Notes under the pieces: model-generated
The model's input: the letters and a program-made list of their open reading frames with translations, nothing else
The model's database searches: none
What the model was told of the DNA's origin: nothing
Origin: Klebsiella sp. BIGb0138
GTDB taxonomy: Bacteria > Pseudomonadota > Gammaproteobacteria > Enterobacterales > Enterobacteriaceae
DNA: 64,000 nucleotides
Reading direction: 5' to 3'
Assembly (NCBI RefSeq): GCF_004342285.1
Contig: NZ_SMCV01000005.1
Span: 303,945-367,944 of the forward strand
Shown: positions 27,255-37,169 of the stretch, one piece after another
Layout of the letters: every line of letters begins with the position of its first letter
Numbering within the stretch: position 1 is the stretch's first letter
Translations under genes and position numbers: made by a program

Positions 27255-28502
27255 TCAGGCTCGCCCGTGCGATACGCGGGAACGGCGGGCCAGAGAGTCA
27301 ATAATCACCGCTATCGCCAGCACGCAGCCGGTAATGATGTAGCGCAGCGATGACGGCAGATTCAACAGCGTCAGACCATTCGATATCGACTGAATCACGA
27401 TGATCCCCAGCAGAGCGGACCAGGCGCTGCCGCGCCCGCCGAACAGGCTGGTGCCGCCGATCACCGCCGCCGCAATGGCATTCAGGTTCACATCACCGGT
27501 TCCGGCCTGCTGGCTGGCGGAGGCCAGACGGGAAGCGGCCAGGATGCCGCCGAACGTCGCCAGCGTGGTACAGAGCACAAAGGCGCTGACGTAAATAGCC
27601 CGCACGTTGATCCCCGAACGGCGAGCGGCCTCGCGGTTGCCGCCGACGGCAAACATTGAGCGCCCCCATTTGGTCCGCTTGAGCGCATAGTTGAGGATCA
27701 TCACGAAGGCGACGAACAGGCCGAAAATCCACGGTATGCCGCGCCCGAGGTTGAGATAGAAAACGGCGGCTTCAAAGATTACCGTCAGCAGAACGGCGCG
27801 CAGCAGCAGCGAGCTGACGGCTTCCGCAGAAAGGTTCGCGGCCAGGCGGCGCGTCCGGGTTTTGACGCCAAAGGCGAGTATCGCCAACCCGGGCAACAGC
27901 GCCATGATATGGGAGAACCAGCCCGGCATCACCATCAGCTGGCCGAAGCGCACCAGCGGGGACGCGTAGGGCAGGTTGATGCTGCCGCTGGGGCCGAGGA
28001 TATACAGCTGCAGTCCGAGCAGCGCCAGCAGGCCAGCCAGCGTTGCGACGAAGCTTGGCATTCCGACGCGGTTATACAACAGCGCGTAAATCAGGCCGAC
28101 GGCGATACCGCACAGCAGCGCGACGGCAATCGCCGCGGCCACCGGCCAGCCGGCGTTCACCCACAGTACGCCGACGATCGCCGAGGAGAGACCGCTCATC
28201 GAGCCAACCGAGAGATCGATTTCGCCAAGCATCAGCACGCAGACGATCCCCAGCGAGATAAATCCCACGGTGGCGCAGTCAAAAAGCAGGTTCACCAGGT
28301 TATTGGGCGCAATAAAGACCGGATTGAGCCAGGTGAAAACCAATGAGATCACGATTAGCCCGGCGATAACCGGGGCGGTGCCCAGATCGCCGGTCTTGAT
28401 ACGATTGATTTGCGCGCGCACCGCGCCGAACAGACCGTCGTTGTGCTGGACGCGCTCATCGCTGCGATCCAAAGCGGGGCGGGATTCTGTCTTGCTGTTC
28501 AT
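27255..28502 (-). CDS. Sugar ABC transporter permease (XylH/FrcC type)
   Basis: A 415-residue inner-membrane permease of the ribose/xylose-type ABC family with about ten membrane spans. It has the family segment EIDLSVGSMSGLSSAIVGVL near residue 95 and the AVIGGTSLFGGRGSAW loop that contacts the ATPase. It is the third gene of a leftward operon (binding protein, ATPase, permease) and starts 4 nt after the ATPase stop. E. coli has ansB near this point instead. The sugar cannot be read from the sequence. Confidence 0.88.
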   Translation of the reverse strand: MNSKTESRPALDRSDERVQHNDGLFGAVRAQINRIKTGDLGTAPVIAGLIVISLVFTWLNPVFIAPNNLVNLLFDCATVGFISLGIVCVLMLGEIDLSVGSMSGLSSAIVGVLWVNAGWPVAAAIAVALLCGIAVGLIYALLYNRVGMPSFVATLAGLLALLGLQLYILGPSGSINLPYASPLVRFGQLMVMPGWFSHIMALLPGLAILAFGVKTRTRRLAANLSAEAVSSLLLRAVLLTVIFEAAVFYLNLGRGIPWIFGLFVAFVMILNYALKRTKWGRSMFAVGGNREAARRSGINVRAIYVSAFVLCTTLATFGGILAASRLASASQQAGTGDVNLNAIAAAVIGGTSLFGGRGSAWSALLGIIVIQSISNGLTLLNLPSSLRYIITGCVLAIAVIIDSLARRSRVSHGRA

Positions 28503-28506
28503 AAAA

Positions 28507-29319
28507 TTAAATCACTCCAGAAGAACTTAACTGTGATTTACGTTCGACGCGGCGTGAAACGGCGTTCTCAGTCGCACCGGTAATGGCCGCCACGAGGTCC
28601 TGGTTGGATGCGTCGGGGGTGAAGATGCCTTTATTGCGCCCGAGCCGCAGCACCACGATGCGATCGGCCACCGCGCGGACGTCTTCCATGTTGTGGCTGA
28701 TAATAATCACCCCGAGGCCGCGCTCGCGAACGCGTTCAATCAGGTTGAGAACTTCCGCCGTCTGGGCGACGCCGAGCGCCGCGGTGGGTTCATCGAGCAT
28801 GATAATTTTGGGGTTCATCAGCAGGGAGCGCGCAATCGCCACGGTCTGGCGCTGGCCGCCGGAGAGCGAGGCGACGGGCTCGCGAACCGACGGAATTCTG
28901 GCGGCCAGCTCCTGCAACAGCGTCCATGCCCGAACCTCCATCGCCACCTCGTCGAGCTGCAAAGGTGAAATCTCGTGACCTAAAAACAGGTTTGCCGCCA
29001 CGTCGAGGTTTTCGCACAGCGCTAAATCCTGAAAGACCGTGGCGATACCGTATTCCAGCGCTTTCCCCGGGCTATCCAGGGTCACGCTCTGACCGTCGAA
29101 CTCGATGGTGCCGGTGGTCGGCTGATGTACGCCGGCGAGGATTTTGACCAGCGTGGATTTTCCCGCGCCGTTATCGCCGACCAGGGCGACCACTTCGCCG
29201 GCATGAACCTCCAGCTCAATATCCGTCAATGCGGAGACCGCGCCAAAGTGTTTGGAGACATTACTCAGTTTCAGAATCGGTTGCCTGGTGCTGGCGACGA
29301 TGTCTTGTTGTTGCGACAT
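28507..29319 (-). CDS. Sugar ABC transporter ATP-binding protein (FrcA type)
   Basis: A 270-residue ATPase with a single ABC module: Walker A GDNGAGKST (about 48-56), signature SLSGGQRQ, Walker B IIMLDEPTAAL, and the switch His in ISHNMED. Ribose- and xylose-type systems usually have a double-length ATPase; a single module is typical of FrcA of the rhizobial FrcBCA fructose/ribose/mannose system. I chose the ATG at 29319 with AGGTC upstream; the frame is open 24 codons further. Confidence 0.88.
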   Translation of the reverse strand: MSQQQDIVASTRQPILKLSNVSKHFGAVSALTDIELEVHAGEVVALVGDNGAGKSTLVKILAGVHQPTTGTIEFDGQSVTLDSPGKALEYGIATVFQDLALCENLDVAANLFLGHEISPLQLDEVAMEVRAWTLLQELAARIPSVREPVASLSGGQRQTVAIARSLLMNPKIIMLDEPTAALGVAQTAEVLNLIERVRERGLGVIIISHNMEDVRAVADRIVVLRLGRNKGIFTPDASNQDLVAAITGATENAVSRRVERKSQLSSSGVI

Positions 29320-29380
29320 AAAAAAGACCTCAATGATGGCGAAACTGCGTCCGTCGGCGACGACGGGCGCAGGGGCAGCA

Positions 29381-30427
29381 TTATTTCTCAATACCTAATT
29401 TCTGGCAGGCCGCGGCATACTCGCCGGTACACACCTGAGCGTAGGTTTGGATCTTTTTATCGAAGATTTCCGCTTTGATATTTTTTACGGTGATCACCGC
29501 CGGGGTAAAGAGCTGAGAAGGCGTGTTGTACAGCGTAGTGCTCGCCTGCGGTTTCTTACCCTGAATGAGTTCCACGGCCACTTTCGCCGCGGCGGCGGCA
29601 ACGATTTCTGACGGTTTGGAGATGGTGTTGTACTGGTCGCCGGCGATGATTAACTGCAGCGCGGCGATAGTGGCGTCGTTACCGGTGACCGGCGGCACGG
29701 GCTGGACGCCGGCGGCTTTAAAGGCGGCGATCGCGCCGCCGCCGGTGCCATCATTGGCGGCGACCACGCCTTTAATCTGGTCGCCGAAGCGGGTGATTTG
29801 CCCGGCGGCCCACTCCTGCGCTTTTGGCGGCGCCCACTCCGGAGTATCGAACTCCGCCAGCGTTTTATACCCCGACTCTTTCAGGCCGCGATGGATACCG
29901 TCGCGAATCAAACCGGCGGCAGCATCGGTCGGCGAGCCGTTAATTTGCAGGACTCCGGCGTCTTTCGCCACGCCGCTCTCTTTCAGATGGTCGACCAACG
30001 ATTTAGAAATCGCATAGCCAATCCCTTCGTTATCAAACGAAACGTAGAAATCCGCCGGTTTGCCGGGGATAGGGCGATCGTAGGCGATCACTTTGACATC
30101 CTGCGCCTGGGCGTTTTCCACCAACGCGGCGGCGGCGGAGGAGTCTACCGGATCGAGCACGATAACCTTCGCCCCCTGGGCGATGACCGAGTTGAATTGC
30201 TGCTGCTGTAGCGTGGCGCTGGCATTAGCATTTTGATAAATGACTTTGCAATCGGCGCACAGCTTGCTCATTTCGGCTTTGAATCCCGGGAAATCATGCT
30301 GTTCATAGCGGGTGGAGGCCTGGTCGGGCATGAGAAATGCCACGGTGGCGGATTCCGCCGCGTGAGCAGAGGCGACAATTCCGCCGGATATTGTTGCGAG
30401 TGCGATAAAAATATTACGGTAATTCAT
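29381..30427 (-). CDS. Periplasmic sugar-binding protein of the ABC transporter
   Basis: A 348-residue periplasmic binding protein (Peripla_BP_4 type, resembling XylF and FrcB). A signal peptide ends near residue 23 (ASAHA|AES). Two lobes follow, with the sugar-contact segments VAYDRPIP-like (VIAYDRPIPG) and AANDGTGGG. First gene of the operon, 61 nt before the ATPase gene, so it is probably the best expressed. It carries two cysteines near the C terminus (VCTGEYAAAC) that could form a disulfide. Confidence 0.88.
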   Translation of the reverse strand: MNYRNIFIALATISGGIVASAHAAESATVAFLMPDQASTRYEQHDFPGFKAEMSKLCADCKVIYQNANASATLQQQQFNSVIAQGAKVIVLDPVDSSAAAALVENAQAQDVKVIAYDRPIPGKPADFYVSFDNEGIGYAISKSLVDHLKESGVAKDAGVLQINGSPTDAAAGLIRDGIHRGLKESGYKTLAEFDTPEWAPPKAQEWAAGQITRFGDQIKGVVAANDGTGGGAIAAFKAAGVQPVPPVTGNDATIAALQLIIAGDQYNTISKPSEIVAAAAAKVAVELIQGKKPQASTTLYNTPSQLFTPAVITVKNIKAEIFDKKIQTYAQVCTGEYAAACQKLGIEK

Positions 30428-30705
30428 TGTATTACCCTCTTTTTTATATGCTTGAATCCGCCGGGCTGCGCCAACGTCATCAAGACTTTTTTAATAAGAG
30501 TTACCAATATTTCACATGTAGGATACTTCGGTTTTACATTTGCTCAACCGATGAAGCAGGATTACCACCGCGCAAAAATGGAGTCAAGAAATGGAAAAAT
30601 GTTGATGCAGATTTGTGATTGGTTGCAAAGAATTGAATAAAAAAACAGCAGGGGATTTGACCGAAGCGCGGGTGAAAAAAACGACGGTGAGAGGAGGAAT
30701 GCAGG
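30428..30705 (-). promoter_or_regulatory. Upstream region of the sugar ABC operon
   Basis: About 280 bases without a gene between the binding-protein gene and the hemW terminator. It should carry the promoter of the leftward ABC operon. No operator could be assigned by eye, and no local regulator gene is present in the block. Confidence 0.4.
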
Positions 30706-30732
30706 AAAAAACGGGCGGCGGAGGGCCGCCCG
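30706..30732 (-). terminator. Terminator of hemW
   Basis: Read leftward, CGGGCGGC pairs with GCCGCCCG around a short CCTC loop and is followed by six U. It begins 6 nt after the hemW stop and should end the yggT-yggU-rdgB-hemW transcript. Confidence 0.75.
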
Positions 30733-30737
30733 CGGCG

Positions 30738-31877
30738 TTACTCTTCGCTGAGAAACAGCTCCAGCAGCGAGTTTAAAAACAGCTTGCCGTGCTCGGTTAT
30801 CTGCCAGGCGTGAGCATCTTCAACCAGGTAGCCCTGGGCGATGGCGGCATCGAGTTGCTGGCGAATCACGCGCTCATCCAGGCCGGTATAGCGGCTGAAT
30901 TCGCGGCGCGGCGCGGCTTCCAGCAGACGAAAACGGTTCATAAAGAACTCGAACGGTTTATCGTTGACCTCGACATCATGCTGGCGTTCGAGGTAACGAC
31001 CTTCCATGTACCCCCGCGGATGGCGCGTTTTTGCGGTACGCAGGATCCGCCCGTCCGGGAAGGTAATCTTGCCGTGCGCCCCGCAGCCGATGCCGAGGTA
31101 GTCGCCAAAGCGCCAGTAGTTCAGGTTGTGCTGACACTGATAGCCCGGTTTGGCATAGGCCGAGGTTTCATACTGCTGATAGCCCGCCGCCGTCAGCAGG
31201 CGATGCCCCTGCTCAAAAATATCCCACAGCGCGTCGTCATCCGGCAGTAACGGCGGGCGCGAACCGAACAGGGTATTCGGCTCAATGGTCAGCTGATACC
31301 AGGAGAGATGCGGCGGATTGAGTGCAATCGCCTGACGCAGATCGTCCAGCGCCTCATCCAGCGACTGGTCCGGCAGACCGTGCATCAGATCGAGGTTGAA
31401 GCTGCGCAGCCCGAGGCCGTTGGCCAGATGCGCCGCCCGTTTGGCTTCGTCCGGGCCGTGAATACGACCCAGGCGCTGCAGTTTAGGCTCGCTAAAGCTT
31501 TGCACGCCGATGGAGATGCGGTTCACTCCCGCGCGCTGGTACTCGACGAAGCGATCGGCTTCCACGGTGCCAGGGTTGGCCTCCATGGTGATCTCCGCCG
31601 CGGCAGCCAATGGCAGGCAGTCGCGTACGCCGTCGAGCAGGGTTTGCATCGCCGGGCCGGAAAGCAGGCTCGGCGTACCGCCGCCGATAAAAATGGTCCC
31701 GATTTCACGCCCCTGGGCATAGGCCGCATCGGCCCGCAGGTCGGTCAGCAGATGCTGCACATAGTCATCGTGCGGCACCTCGCCCTTCAGCGCATGCGAG
31801 TTAAAGTCGCAGTACGGGCATTTCTGTACGCACCAGGGGATATGAATATACAGGCTCAGAGGCGGCAAATTAGCCAT
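30738..31877 (-). CDS. hemW: Heme chaperone HemW (radical SAM family)
   Basis: A 379-residue protein related to HemN. It carries the radical-SAM motif CxxxCxxC ([10 protein letters not shown], from about residue 16) and the GGGTPSLL segment. HemW binds heme and is thought to deliver it to respiratory enzymes; it is not a coproporphyrinogen oxidase despite older annotation. It overlaps rdgB by 8 nt and is the last gene of the operon. Confidence 0.95.
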   Translation of the reverse strand: MANLPPLSLYIHIPWCVQKCPYCDFNSHALKGEVPHDDYVQHLLTDLRADAAYAQGREIGTIFIGGGTPSLLSGPAMQTLLDGVRDCLPLAAAAEITMEANPGTVEADRFVEYQRAGVNRISIGVQSFSEPKLQRLGRIHGPDEAKRAAHLANGLGLRSFNLDLMHGLPDQSLDEALDDLRQAIALNPPHLSWYQLTIEPNTLFGSRPPLLPDDDALWDIFEQGHRLLTAAGYQQYETSAYAKPGYQCQHNLNYWRFGDYLGIGCGAHGKITFPDGRILRTAKTRHPRGYMEGRYLERQHDVEVNDKPFEFFMNRFRLLEAAPRREFSRYTGLDERVIRQQLDAAIAQGYLVEDAHAWQITEHGKLFLNSLLELFLSEE

Positions 31878-32463
31878 TACGCAATGCTTCCAGTAACAGT
31901 TTCAGCGCGCGTCCACGGTGGGAGATGGCGCTTTTTTCTTCACGGCTGAGTTCCGCGGCGGTTTTCCCCGCTGACGGAACAAAGAAAATCGGGTCGTAGC
32001 CGAAGCCGCCGGTTCCTGCCGCTTTACGGGTAATCACCCCCGGCCAGCTGCCATGACAGACGATCGGCGTAGGATCGGCGGCATGGCGCAGATAGACCAG
32101 CACGCAGTGGAACTGCGCCTGCCGTTGCTCGTCCGGGACCTCCTGCAGGGCATCAAGCAGTTTTTCCAGATTCTGCTGGTCGCTGGCATCTTCGCCGGAA
32201 TAGCGGGCGGAATAGATCCCCGGCGCGCCGCCCAGAGCGTCTACCGCGATACCGGAGTCGTCGGCAATGGCCGGTAGCCCGGTTATCTGAGCGGCATGGC
32301 GCGCTTTCAGAATCGCGTTTTCGATAAAGGTCAGCCCGGTCTCTTCGGCGGAATCCACGCCCAGATCGGTTTGCGCCACGATATCCAGACCAAAATCTTC
32401 CAGCAGCGAGGCCAGCTCGCGAACCTTGCCGGCGTTACCGGTGGCGAGAACAACTTTTTGCAT
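31870..32463 (-). CDS. rdgB: dITP/XTP pyrophosphatase
   Basis: A 197-residue house-cleaning enzyme that hydrolyses dITP, ITP and XTP to the monophosphate, keeping deaminated purines out of DNA. Motifs include the N-terminal [11 protein letters not shown] and the catalytic segment [22 protein letters not shown]. The start is the second of two adjacent ATGs, 6 nt after AGGA. Confidence 0.95.
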   Translation of the reverse strand: MQKVVLATGNAGKVRELASLLEDFGLDIVAQTDLGVDSAEETGLTFIENAILKARHAAQITGLPAIADDSGIAVDALGGAPGIYSARYSGEDASDQQNLEKLLDALQEVPDEQRQAQFHCVLVYLRHAADPTPIVCHGSWPGVITRKAAGTGGFGYDPIFFVPSAGKTAAELSREEKSAISHRGRALKLLLEALRNG

Positions 32464-32475
32464 CATTAATCCTGT

Positions 32476-32766
32476 TTATTCTGTCAGCGCCGCGACCGCG
32501 GTCGGGATCTGTTGCGGGTTGATGATTTTTATCTGTTTGTGGCGGCCAAGCTCCCCTTTTTCAAGCAGTACCTGGCTTTTGGCGACACGAAACTGTTTGG
32601 CAAGGAATTTCACCAGATGGGCGTTAGCCTGACCATCAACGGGTGGAGCGGTAATGGCGACTTTCAGTTCGTCGCCATGTAAACCTACGATGCTGTCGCG
32701 GCTGGCTTTGGGCTGAATATACAGCCGCAGCACCAACCCGTCAGCGCAGACTTCGACGGCACTCAT
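32476..32766 (-). CDS. yggU: YggU family DUF167 protein
   Basis: A 96-residue small protein of the DUF167 family, close to E. coli YggU ([28 protein letters not shown]). The function is unknown. I chose the ATG at 32766 because it overlaps the yggT stop as ATGA; an in-frame ATG 12 nt earlier would lie inside yggT. Confidence 0.9.
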   Translation of the reverse strand: MSAVEVCADGLVLRLYIQPKASRDSIVGLHGDELKVAITAPPVDGQANAHLVKFLAKQFRVAKSQVLLEKGELGRHKQIKIINPQQIPTAVAALTE

Positions 32767-33329
32767 AGCGCCATCCACAGCCCCGGAAGCAGAACGTTGC
32801 CCGTCGCCTGCAGCAGCTCGGCGATGCCCATGTTGACCACATACAGCAGCAGCACCAGCACCATTGGCGAGAAGTCGATACCGCCCATTGACGGCAGCAT
32901 TCTGCGAATCGGGCGCAGCAGCGGATCGGCCAGCTGCATCAGAACGAACTCTACCGGGCTACGGCCCTGGCTGACCCAGCTCATAATCGCCATCAGCAGC
33001 AGAACCCAGAAAATGAGCAGGCCGACGGTTTTAATCAGAATCAGCAGCGCGGAAATCCAGATAATCGGCTGGAAGGTAACCACCATAAACAGCACGATAG
33101 CCTTTATGACGCAAAGAATGAATGCGATCAGCAGCGAAGAGCTGTCGATAGGGCCCATGGCCGGAATAATGCGTCGCAGCGGCCCGACGATAGGCTGGGT
33201 GACCTTAACGACAAACTGCGAAAACGGGTTGTAAAAGTCGCAGCGTGCCCACTGCATCCAGACGCGTAGCAACATGATCATCGTGTACAGTTCAATGACC
33301 GTTGCCAGCAGGAAAGTCAACGTCTTCAT
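32763..33329 (-). CDS. yggT: YggT family inner-membrane protein
   Basis: A 188-residue protein with two copies of the YggT domain, each with paired membrane spans ([23 protein letters not shown] and [22 protein letters not shown] mark the two copies). E. coli YggT has been linked to osmotic tolerance. It lies 17 nt after yggS and overlaps yggU by 4 nt. Confidence 0.92.
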   Translation of the reverse strand: MKTLTFLLATVIELYTMIMLLRVWMQWARCDFYNPFSQFVVKVTQPIVGPLRRIIPAMGPIDSSSLLIAFILCVIKAIVLFMVVTFQPIIWISALLILIKTVGLLIFWVLLLMAIMSWVSQGRSPVEFVLMQLADPLLRPIRRMLPSMGGIDFSPMVLVLLLYVVNMGIAELLQATGNVLLPGLWMAL

Positions 33330-33346
33330 GGCGTTCCTCAGATTCC

Positions 33347-34051
33347 TTAATTTTTGCTGTAGTCGCGCGCACCGAATATCGCGGTACCGATGCGCACCAT
33401 CGTGCTTCCCGCCGCGATTGCGGCTTCCATATCATCCGACATGCCCAGAGACAAGGTATCGACCGTAGGGTAATGCGTTTTGAGTCGCGCAAATGCTACC
33501 GCCATTTGTTGGGCCACGGCAAACTGCCTTACATATTCTGACTCAGGTGCCGGAATAGCCATCAGCCCGCGCAACCGCAGGTTAGGCAGCGCGGCGATCT
33601 CCGCCGCCAGGGCGTCCAGCGCCTGCACAAGGATGCCCGATTTGCTTTGCTCATCGCTAATGTTTATTTGAATCAATACATTGAGCGGTGGCAAGTGCGC
33701 CGGACGCTGCTCGCTAAGCCGCGTGGCGATTTTCAGGCGATCGACGGTATGGCACCAGTCAAAGTGTTCCGCCACCAGACGGCTTTTGTTGGACTGCAAA
33801 GGCCCGATAAAGTGCCACTGCAGATGTCGGACGCCGGCCTGCTGAAAGTGGCGAATTTTCTCCACCCCTTCCTGAACGTAGTTTTCACCAAAAGCCACCT
33901 GGCCTGCTGCCATCGCCTCTTCAATCGCGCTCACAGGTTTGGTTTTACTTACTGCAAGCAACGTCACTTCTTCTGGAGCGCGGCCGCAGCGTGCGGCAGC
34001 GTCTGAGATTTTGTCCCGGACCTGTGCCAGGTTATGCGCAATATCGTTCAT
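33347..34051 (-). CDS. yggS: PLP homeostasis protein YggS
   Basis: A 234-residue single-domain PLP-binding protein with an alanine-racemase-like barrel. The PLP lysine is K36 in AVSKTKPV. It controls free PLP and branched-chain/keto-acid balance rather than catalysing a known reaction. I chose the ATG at 34051, the usual start of YggS; the frame extends 27 codons into the divergent gene. Only 16 nt separate it from yggR. Confidence 0.94.
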   Translation of the reverse strand: MNDIAHNLAQVRDKISDAAARCGRAPEEVTLLAVSKTKPVSAIEEAMAAGQVAFGENYVQEGVEKIRHFQQAGVRHLQWHFIGPLQSNKSRLVAEHFDWCHTVDRLKIATRLSEQRPAHLPPLNVLIQINISDEQSKSGILVQALDALAAEIAALPNLRLRGLMAIPAPESEYVRQFAVAQQMAVAFARLKTHYPTVDTLSLGMSDDMEAAIAAGSTMVRIGTAIFGARDYSKN

Positions 34052-34067
34052 ATTCCGAGGATGAGTT

Positions 34068-35048
34068 ATGGAGCTGGAAGAAATCGTGGCCCTTAGTGTA
34101 AAGCATAACGTCTCCGATCTACACCTGTGCAATGCCTCAGCGGCGCGCTGGCGTCGCCAGGGAAAGCTGGAGGCGGCCCCTTTTCACTCGCCGGATATCG
34201 CTAAACTGCTTAACGACTGGCTTAACGAAAAGCAGTTAGCCCAGTGGCAGGCCAACGGGCAGGTGGACTTTGCCTTAACGCTGGCCAGCGGCGCGCGTCT
34301 TCGCGCCAGCGCATTTTCCCACGTGCGGGGACTATCGCTGGCGCTGCGCTTACTGCCGCGAAGCTGCCCCCGGCTTGAGGAGCTCAGCGTCCCGACGGCG
34401 CTGACGGAACTGCTGCGCGAAGAAAGCGGTCTGATTCTGGTCGCCGGCGCGACCGGCAGCGGGAAATCGACCACCCTGGCAGCGATGGTCAACCACCTTA
34501 ATCAATGTCTTGATGGCCATATTCTGACCCTCGAAGATCCGGTGGAATATCTCCATGTCAGTGAACGAAGCCTGATTCAGCAACGGGAAATCGGTCGCCA
34601 TAGTCCCTCCTTTGCTGCAGCTTTACGGGTCGCGCTGCGCCAGGATCCCGACGTCATCCTTCTTGGGGAGCTGCGCGATAGCGAAACCATCCGTCTGGCG
34701 CTGACCGCTGCTGAGACCGGGCATCTGGTGATGGCTACACTGCATACCCGCGGGGCCGCACAGGCGGTTGAACGGCTGGTCGACGTCTTTCCCGCTCAGG
34801 AGAAAGAGCAGGTCCGTAGCCAGCTTGCAGGAAGTTTGTGTGCGGTACTCGCGCAAAAATTGCTACCGGATACCTCAGGCGGAAGAGTTGCGCTATACGA
34901 GCTTTTGGTCAATATCCCGGCGGTGGCGAATTTGATCCGTGAGGGGAAAACTCATCAGTTGCCCGGCGTGATGCAAACCGGACAACAGGCCGGAATGCAG
35001 ACTTTTACGCAAAGTTTTCAACAACGTGTATCATCTGGCCGCTTATAA
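34068..35048 (+). CDS. yggR: PilT-like secretion ATPase YggR
   Basis: A 326-residue hexameric-type ATPase related to the type IV pilus retraction motor PilT. It has Walker A GATGSGKST at 127-135, an Asp-box region EDPVEYL, Walker B VILLGELRD, and the His box MATLHTRGA. No other pilus genes are close, as in E. coli. Its role in this genus is not established. Divergent from yggS. Confidence 0.9.
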   Translation: MELEEIVALSVKHNVSDLHLCNASAARWRRQGKLEAAPFHSPDIAKLLNDWLNEKQLAQWQANGQVDFALTLASGARLRASAFSHVRGLSLALRLLPRSCPRLEELSVPTALTELLREESGLILVAGATGSGKSTTLAAMVNHLNQCLDGHILTLEDPVEYLHVSERSLIQQREIGRHSPSFAAALRVALRQDPDVILLGELRDSETIRLALTAAETGHLVMATLHTRGAAQAVERLVDVFPAQEKEQVRSQLAGSLCAVLAQKLLPDTSGGRVALYELLVNIPAVANLIREGKTHQLPGVMQTGQQAGMQTFTQSFQQRVSSGRL

Positions 35049-35383
35049 GCGCCGCTTTAATATTCCGTGGTCATGCCAGTTTGTTGTTATCGTAATGTTT
35101 TATTAATGTTTGTTGGTATTAAAATGAAATATCGCTCAGGGTAAGTCTGTTACGGTGTGGAATGCCGGGTATAAATTTTGAAATGATATTATCTTCGCAG
35201 AACAGGGAAAAAAATAAGATTATCTTTTGACACTTTTCATTGGTTCGAATTATGCTTGTTTCTGGGGCCAGGAGGGTCCCTGTAGAATATTGTGTTGAAA
35301 TGTAAATTTATTAATTTGTTTGTCATTCTGGTTTGATTCATTTAACCACCATGATGGTGGGCGCTTGCTAAGGAGAGTTTTAA
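35049..35383 (+). promoter_or_regulatory. Long upstream region of the CsgD-like regulator
   Basis: About 335 AT-rich bases without a gene between yggR and the CsgD-like gene. Such length is unusual for this compact stretch and suggests complex control or a long 5' leader. A good ribosome-binding site (AAGGAGAG) precedes the start. No specific operator could be assigned. Confidence 0.5.
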
Positions 35384-36037
35384 GTGATTAATTTATCAGG
35401 TAGTTTTTCTTGTTCTTGTCAGCTTGTCTTTATTACTCATCCGACTATTCAGAGTAAGGCATTTGCCTCTTACCTGACCGAAGCCTTGTCCGTTAAGGTG
35501 ATGCTGCATAATATCAATAAGCCCCAGCCTCAGCGTTTTGCGAAAGAGAGTGTAATATTGTTTGATATCGCGGTGTCGAATAAAAAGCTGAATGGCGCGT
35601 GGCGAGATATTATTCGTTCTTATGCTCATAACCCGCGACTGCTGATTATCAACAGCGCGCAAAAATATGAACTCTATGAAATGGCGCAGTGGCCGGCTCT
35701 GTATGGCGTATTCCGTCACGACGATGATGAATTGCGTTTAATTGAGGGCATTAAGGCTGTACTTAATGGCCAACAGACGGCCGAATTGAGCGTGATGCAC
35801 CCGGCGATGTATGCCGTGGATCAGGCATCGCGCCCGGCGGAAAGCTCCCCACTGACCGAGCGGGAATGTGAAATTCTGAATGAGCTCCGTGGCGGCGCGA
35901 CCAATATGGATATTGCCCGTGCGCTGTTTATTAGCGAGAACACGGTGCGGACCCATCTGTACAACGTTTTCCGTAAACTGAGCGTGAAGAACCGTACCCA
36001 GGCTGTCAGCTGGGCGAATGAGCACTTGCGTCACTAA
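35384..36037 (+). CDS. CsgD-like LuxR-family regulator
   Basis: A 217-residue regulator resembling CsgD over its whole length. The receiver-like N-terminal half has an Asp at about 61 in ILFDIAV, where CsgD has LLDMM, and a shared WPALYGVF-type segment near residue 103. The C-terminal helix-turn-helix (about 157-217) is very close to that of CsgD: LFISENTVRTHLYN, VKNRTQAVSWAN. CsgD controls curli and cellulose, yet no curli genes lie here. The target is unknown; matrix or fimbrial genes are an inference. The GTG at 35384 is used as the start. Confidence 0.85.
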   Translation: MINLSGSFSCSCQLVFITHPTIQSKAFASYLTEALSVKVMLHNINKPQPQRFAKESVILFDIAVSNKKLNGAWRDIIRSYAHNPRLLIINSAQKYELYEMAQWPALYGVFRHDDDELRLIEGIKAVLNGQQTAELSVMHPAMYAVDQASRPAESSPLTERECEILNELRGGATNMDIARALFISENTVRTHLYNVFRKLSVKNRTQAVSWANEHLRH

Positions 36038-36055
36038 GGCGATAAGTCGCGGTAA

Positions 36056-36095
36056 GGTTGATGGCGCCATGGTGCGGAAGGTGGCGTCATCAACC
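36056..36095. terminator. Hairpin between the convergent CsgD-like gene and yqgF
   Basis: GGTTGATGGCGCCA (36056-36069) pairs with TGGCGTCATCAACC (36082-36095) with a single mismatch, giving a 14-bp stem between two converging genes. There is no long T run, but position and stability suggest a shared terminator. Confidence 0.5.
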
Positions 36096-36105
36096 CTGTT
36101 CGGGT

Positions 36106-36522
36106 TTAAAAACCCTGCTCGAAGTAGCTTTCCAGAATAATGACCGCTGAGGCGGAATCGATGCTGCCTTTATTCAGGGCGCGAAATCCGCCGTGCTCGA
36201 ATAGCCCGGCGCGGGCTTCGACCGTGCTCAGGCGCTCGTCGTGGAGGGTGATCTTCACGCCAAAACGACCATGGATTTTATTGGCGAAGTTACGTGCGCG
36301 CGCGGTCAGCGGCTGTTCTGTGCCGTCCATATTCAGCGGCAAGCCGACGATGACGGCCTCAGGCTGCCACTCCTTAAGCAGCTTCTCGATAACGTTCCAG
36401 TCCGGTTTACCGTCCTGCGCTTTCAGTGCCGGCAGGGGACGAGCGGTGCCGGTAATGCGTTGACCGACGGCGACGCCGATGCTTTTGGTGCCGAAATCAA
36501 AACCCAGCAGCGTTCCGCTCAT
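36106..36522 (-). CDS. yqgF: RuvX/YqgF family pre-16S rRNA nuclease
   Basis: A 138-residue RNase H-fold protein with the N-terminal [17 protein letters not shown] motif and the DERLSTVEA segment holding conserved acidic residues. YqgF matures the 5' end of 16S rRNA; it was formerly called a putative Holliday junction resolvase. Its ATG overlaps the yqgE stop by one base. Confidence 0.94.
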   Translation of the reverse strand: MSGTLLGFDFGTKSIGVAVGQRITGTARPLPALKAQDGKPDWNVIEKLLKEWQPEAVIVGLPLNMDGTEQPLTARARNFANKIHGRFGVKITLHDERLSTVEARAGLFEHGGFRALNKGSIDSASAVIILESYFEQGF

Positions 36523-37085
36523 TAGGCATGCCCCGCTACGCCAGGCATCGTCACGATATCGATACCAATCAGCCTCGCCGCATCACGCCAGCGGTCGGCT
36601 ATCGGCGTTTTAAACAAAATATTTTGATCCGCCGGAGCCGTCAGCCAGGCGTTATCAAGAATTTCCTGCTCCAGCTGACCTTTCTCCCATGAGGCGTAGC
36701 CCAGCGCCACCAGCACGTTGTCTGGTTGCTTATCCGTGCCGAGCGTTTCCAGCACGTCGCGAGAGGTGGTGATCACCGTATTATCGGAAATACGAATGCT
36801 GGAGGAAAAATCAGAGGGCGGCGAGTGCAGAATAAAACCGCGGTCTTCGGCCAGCGGCCCGCCAAGCATCACCGGTTTATCCAGACGAATGTCCGGATTA
36901 CGCGGCTCAGCGACGATATTCAATTTTTCCAGAATTCCGTCAATCTGCAGATTTTCCAGCGGCTTATTGATGATAATACCCATGGCGCCCTCGTCGTTGT
37001 ATTCGCAGATATAAACCACGGAGCGGCGGAAAATGGGATCCTGAAGAGCAGGCATGGCAATCAGAAAGTGATGCTGTAAATTCAT
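36522..37085 (-). CDS. yqgE: YqgE/AlgH family protein
   Basis: A 187-residue DUF179 protein matching E. coli YqgE ([26 protein letters not shown] at the start). The molecular function is unknown. I chose the ATG at 37085; an extension of 24 codons upstream is unrelated to the family. It forms a unit with yqgF. Confidence 0.92.
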   Translation of the reverse strand: MNLQHHFLIAMPALQDPIFRRSVVYICEYNDEGAMGIIINKPLENLQIDGILEKLNIVAEPRNPDIRLDKPVMLGGPLAEDRGFILHSPPSDFSSSIRISDNTVITTSRDVLETLGTDKQPDNVLVALGYASWEKGQLEQEILDNAWLTAPADQNILFKTPIADRWRDAARLIGIDIVTMPGVAGHA

Positions 37086-37169
37086 TGTCAGAGGTTCTGT
37101 TCCTGGTTCAAAAAGCAGCACCCAGTATGCGGGTAAAGTGCGAGACTGTCGATTCAACTTTATCTTTCA

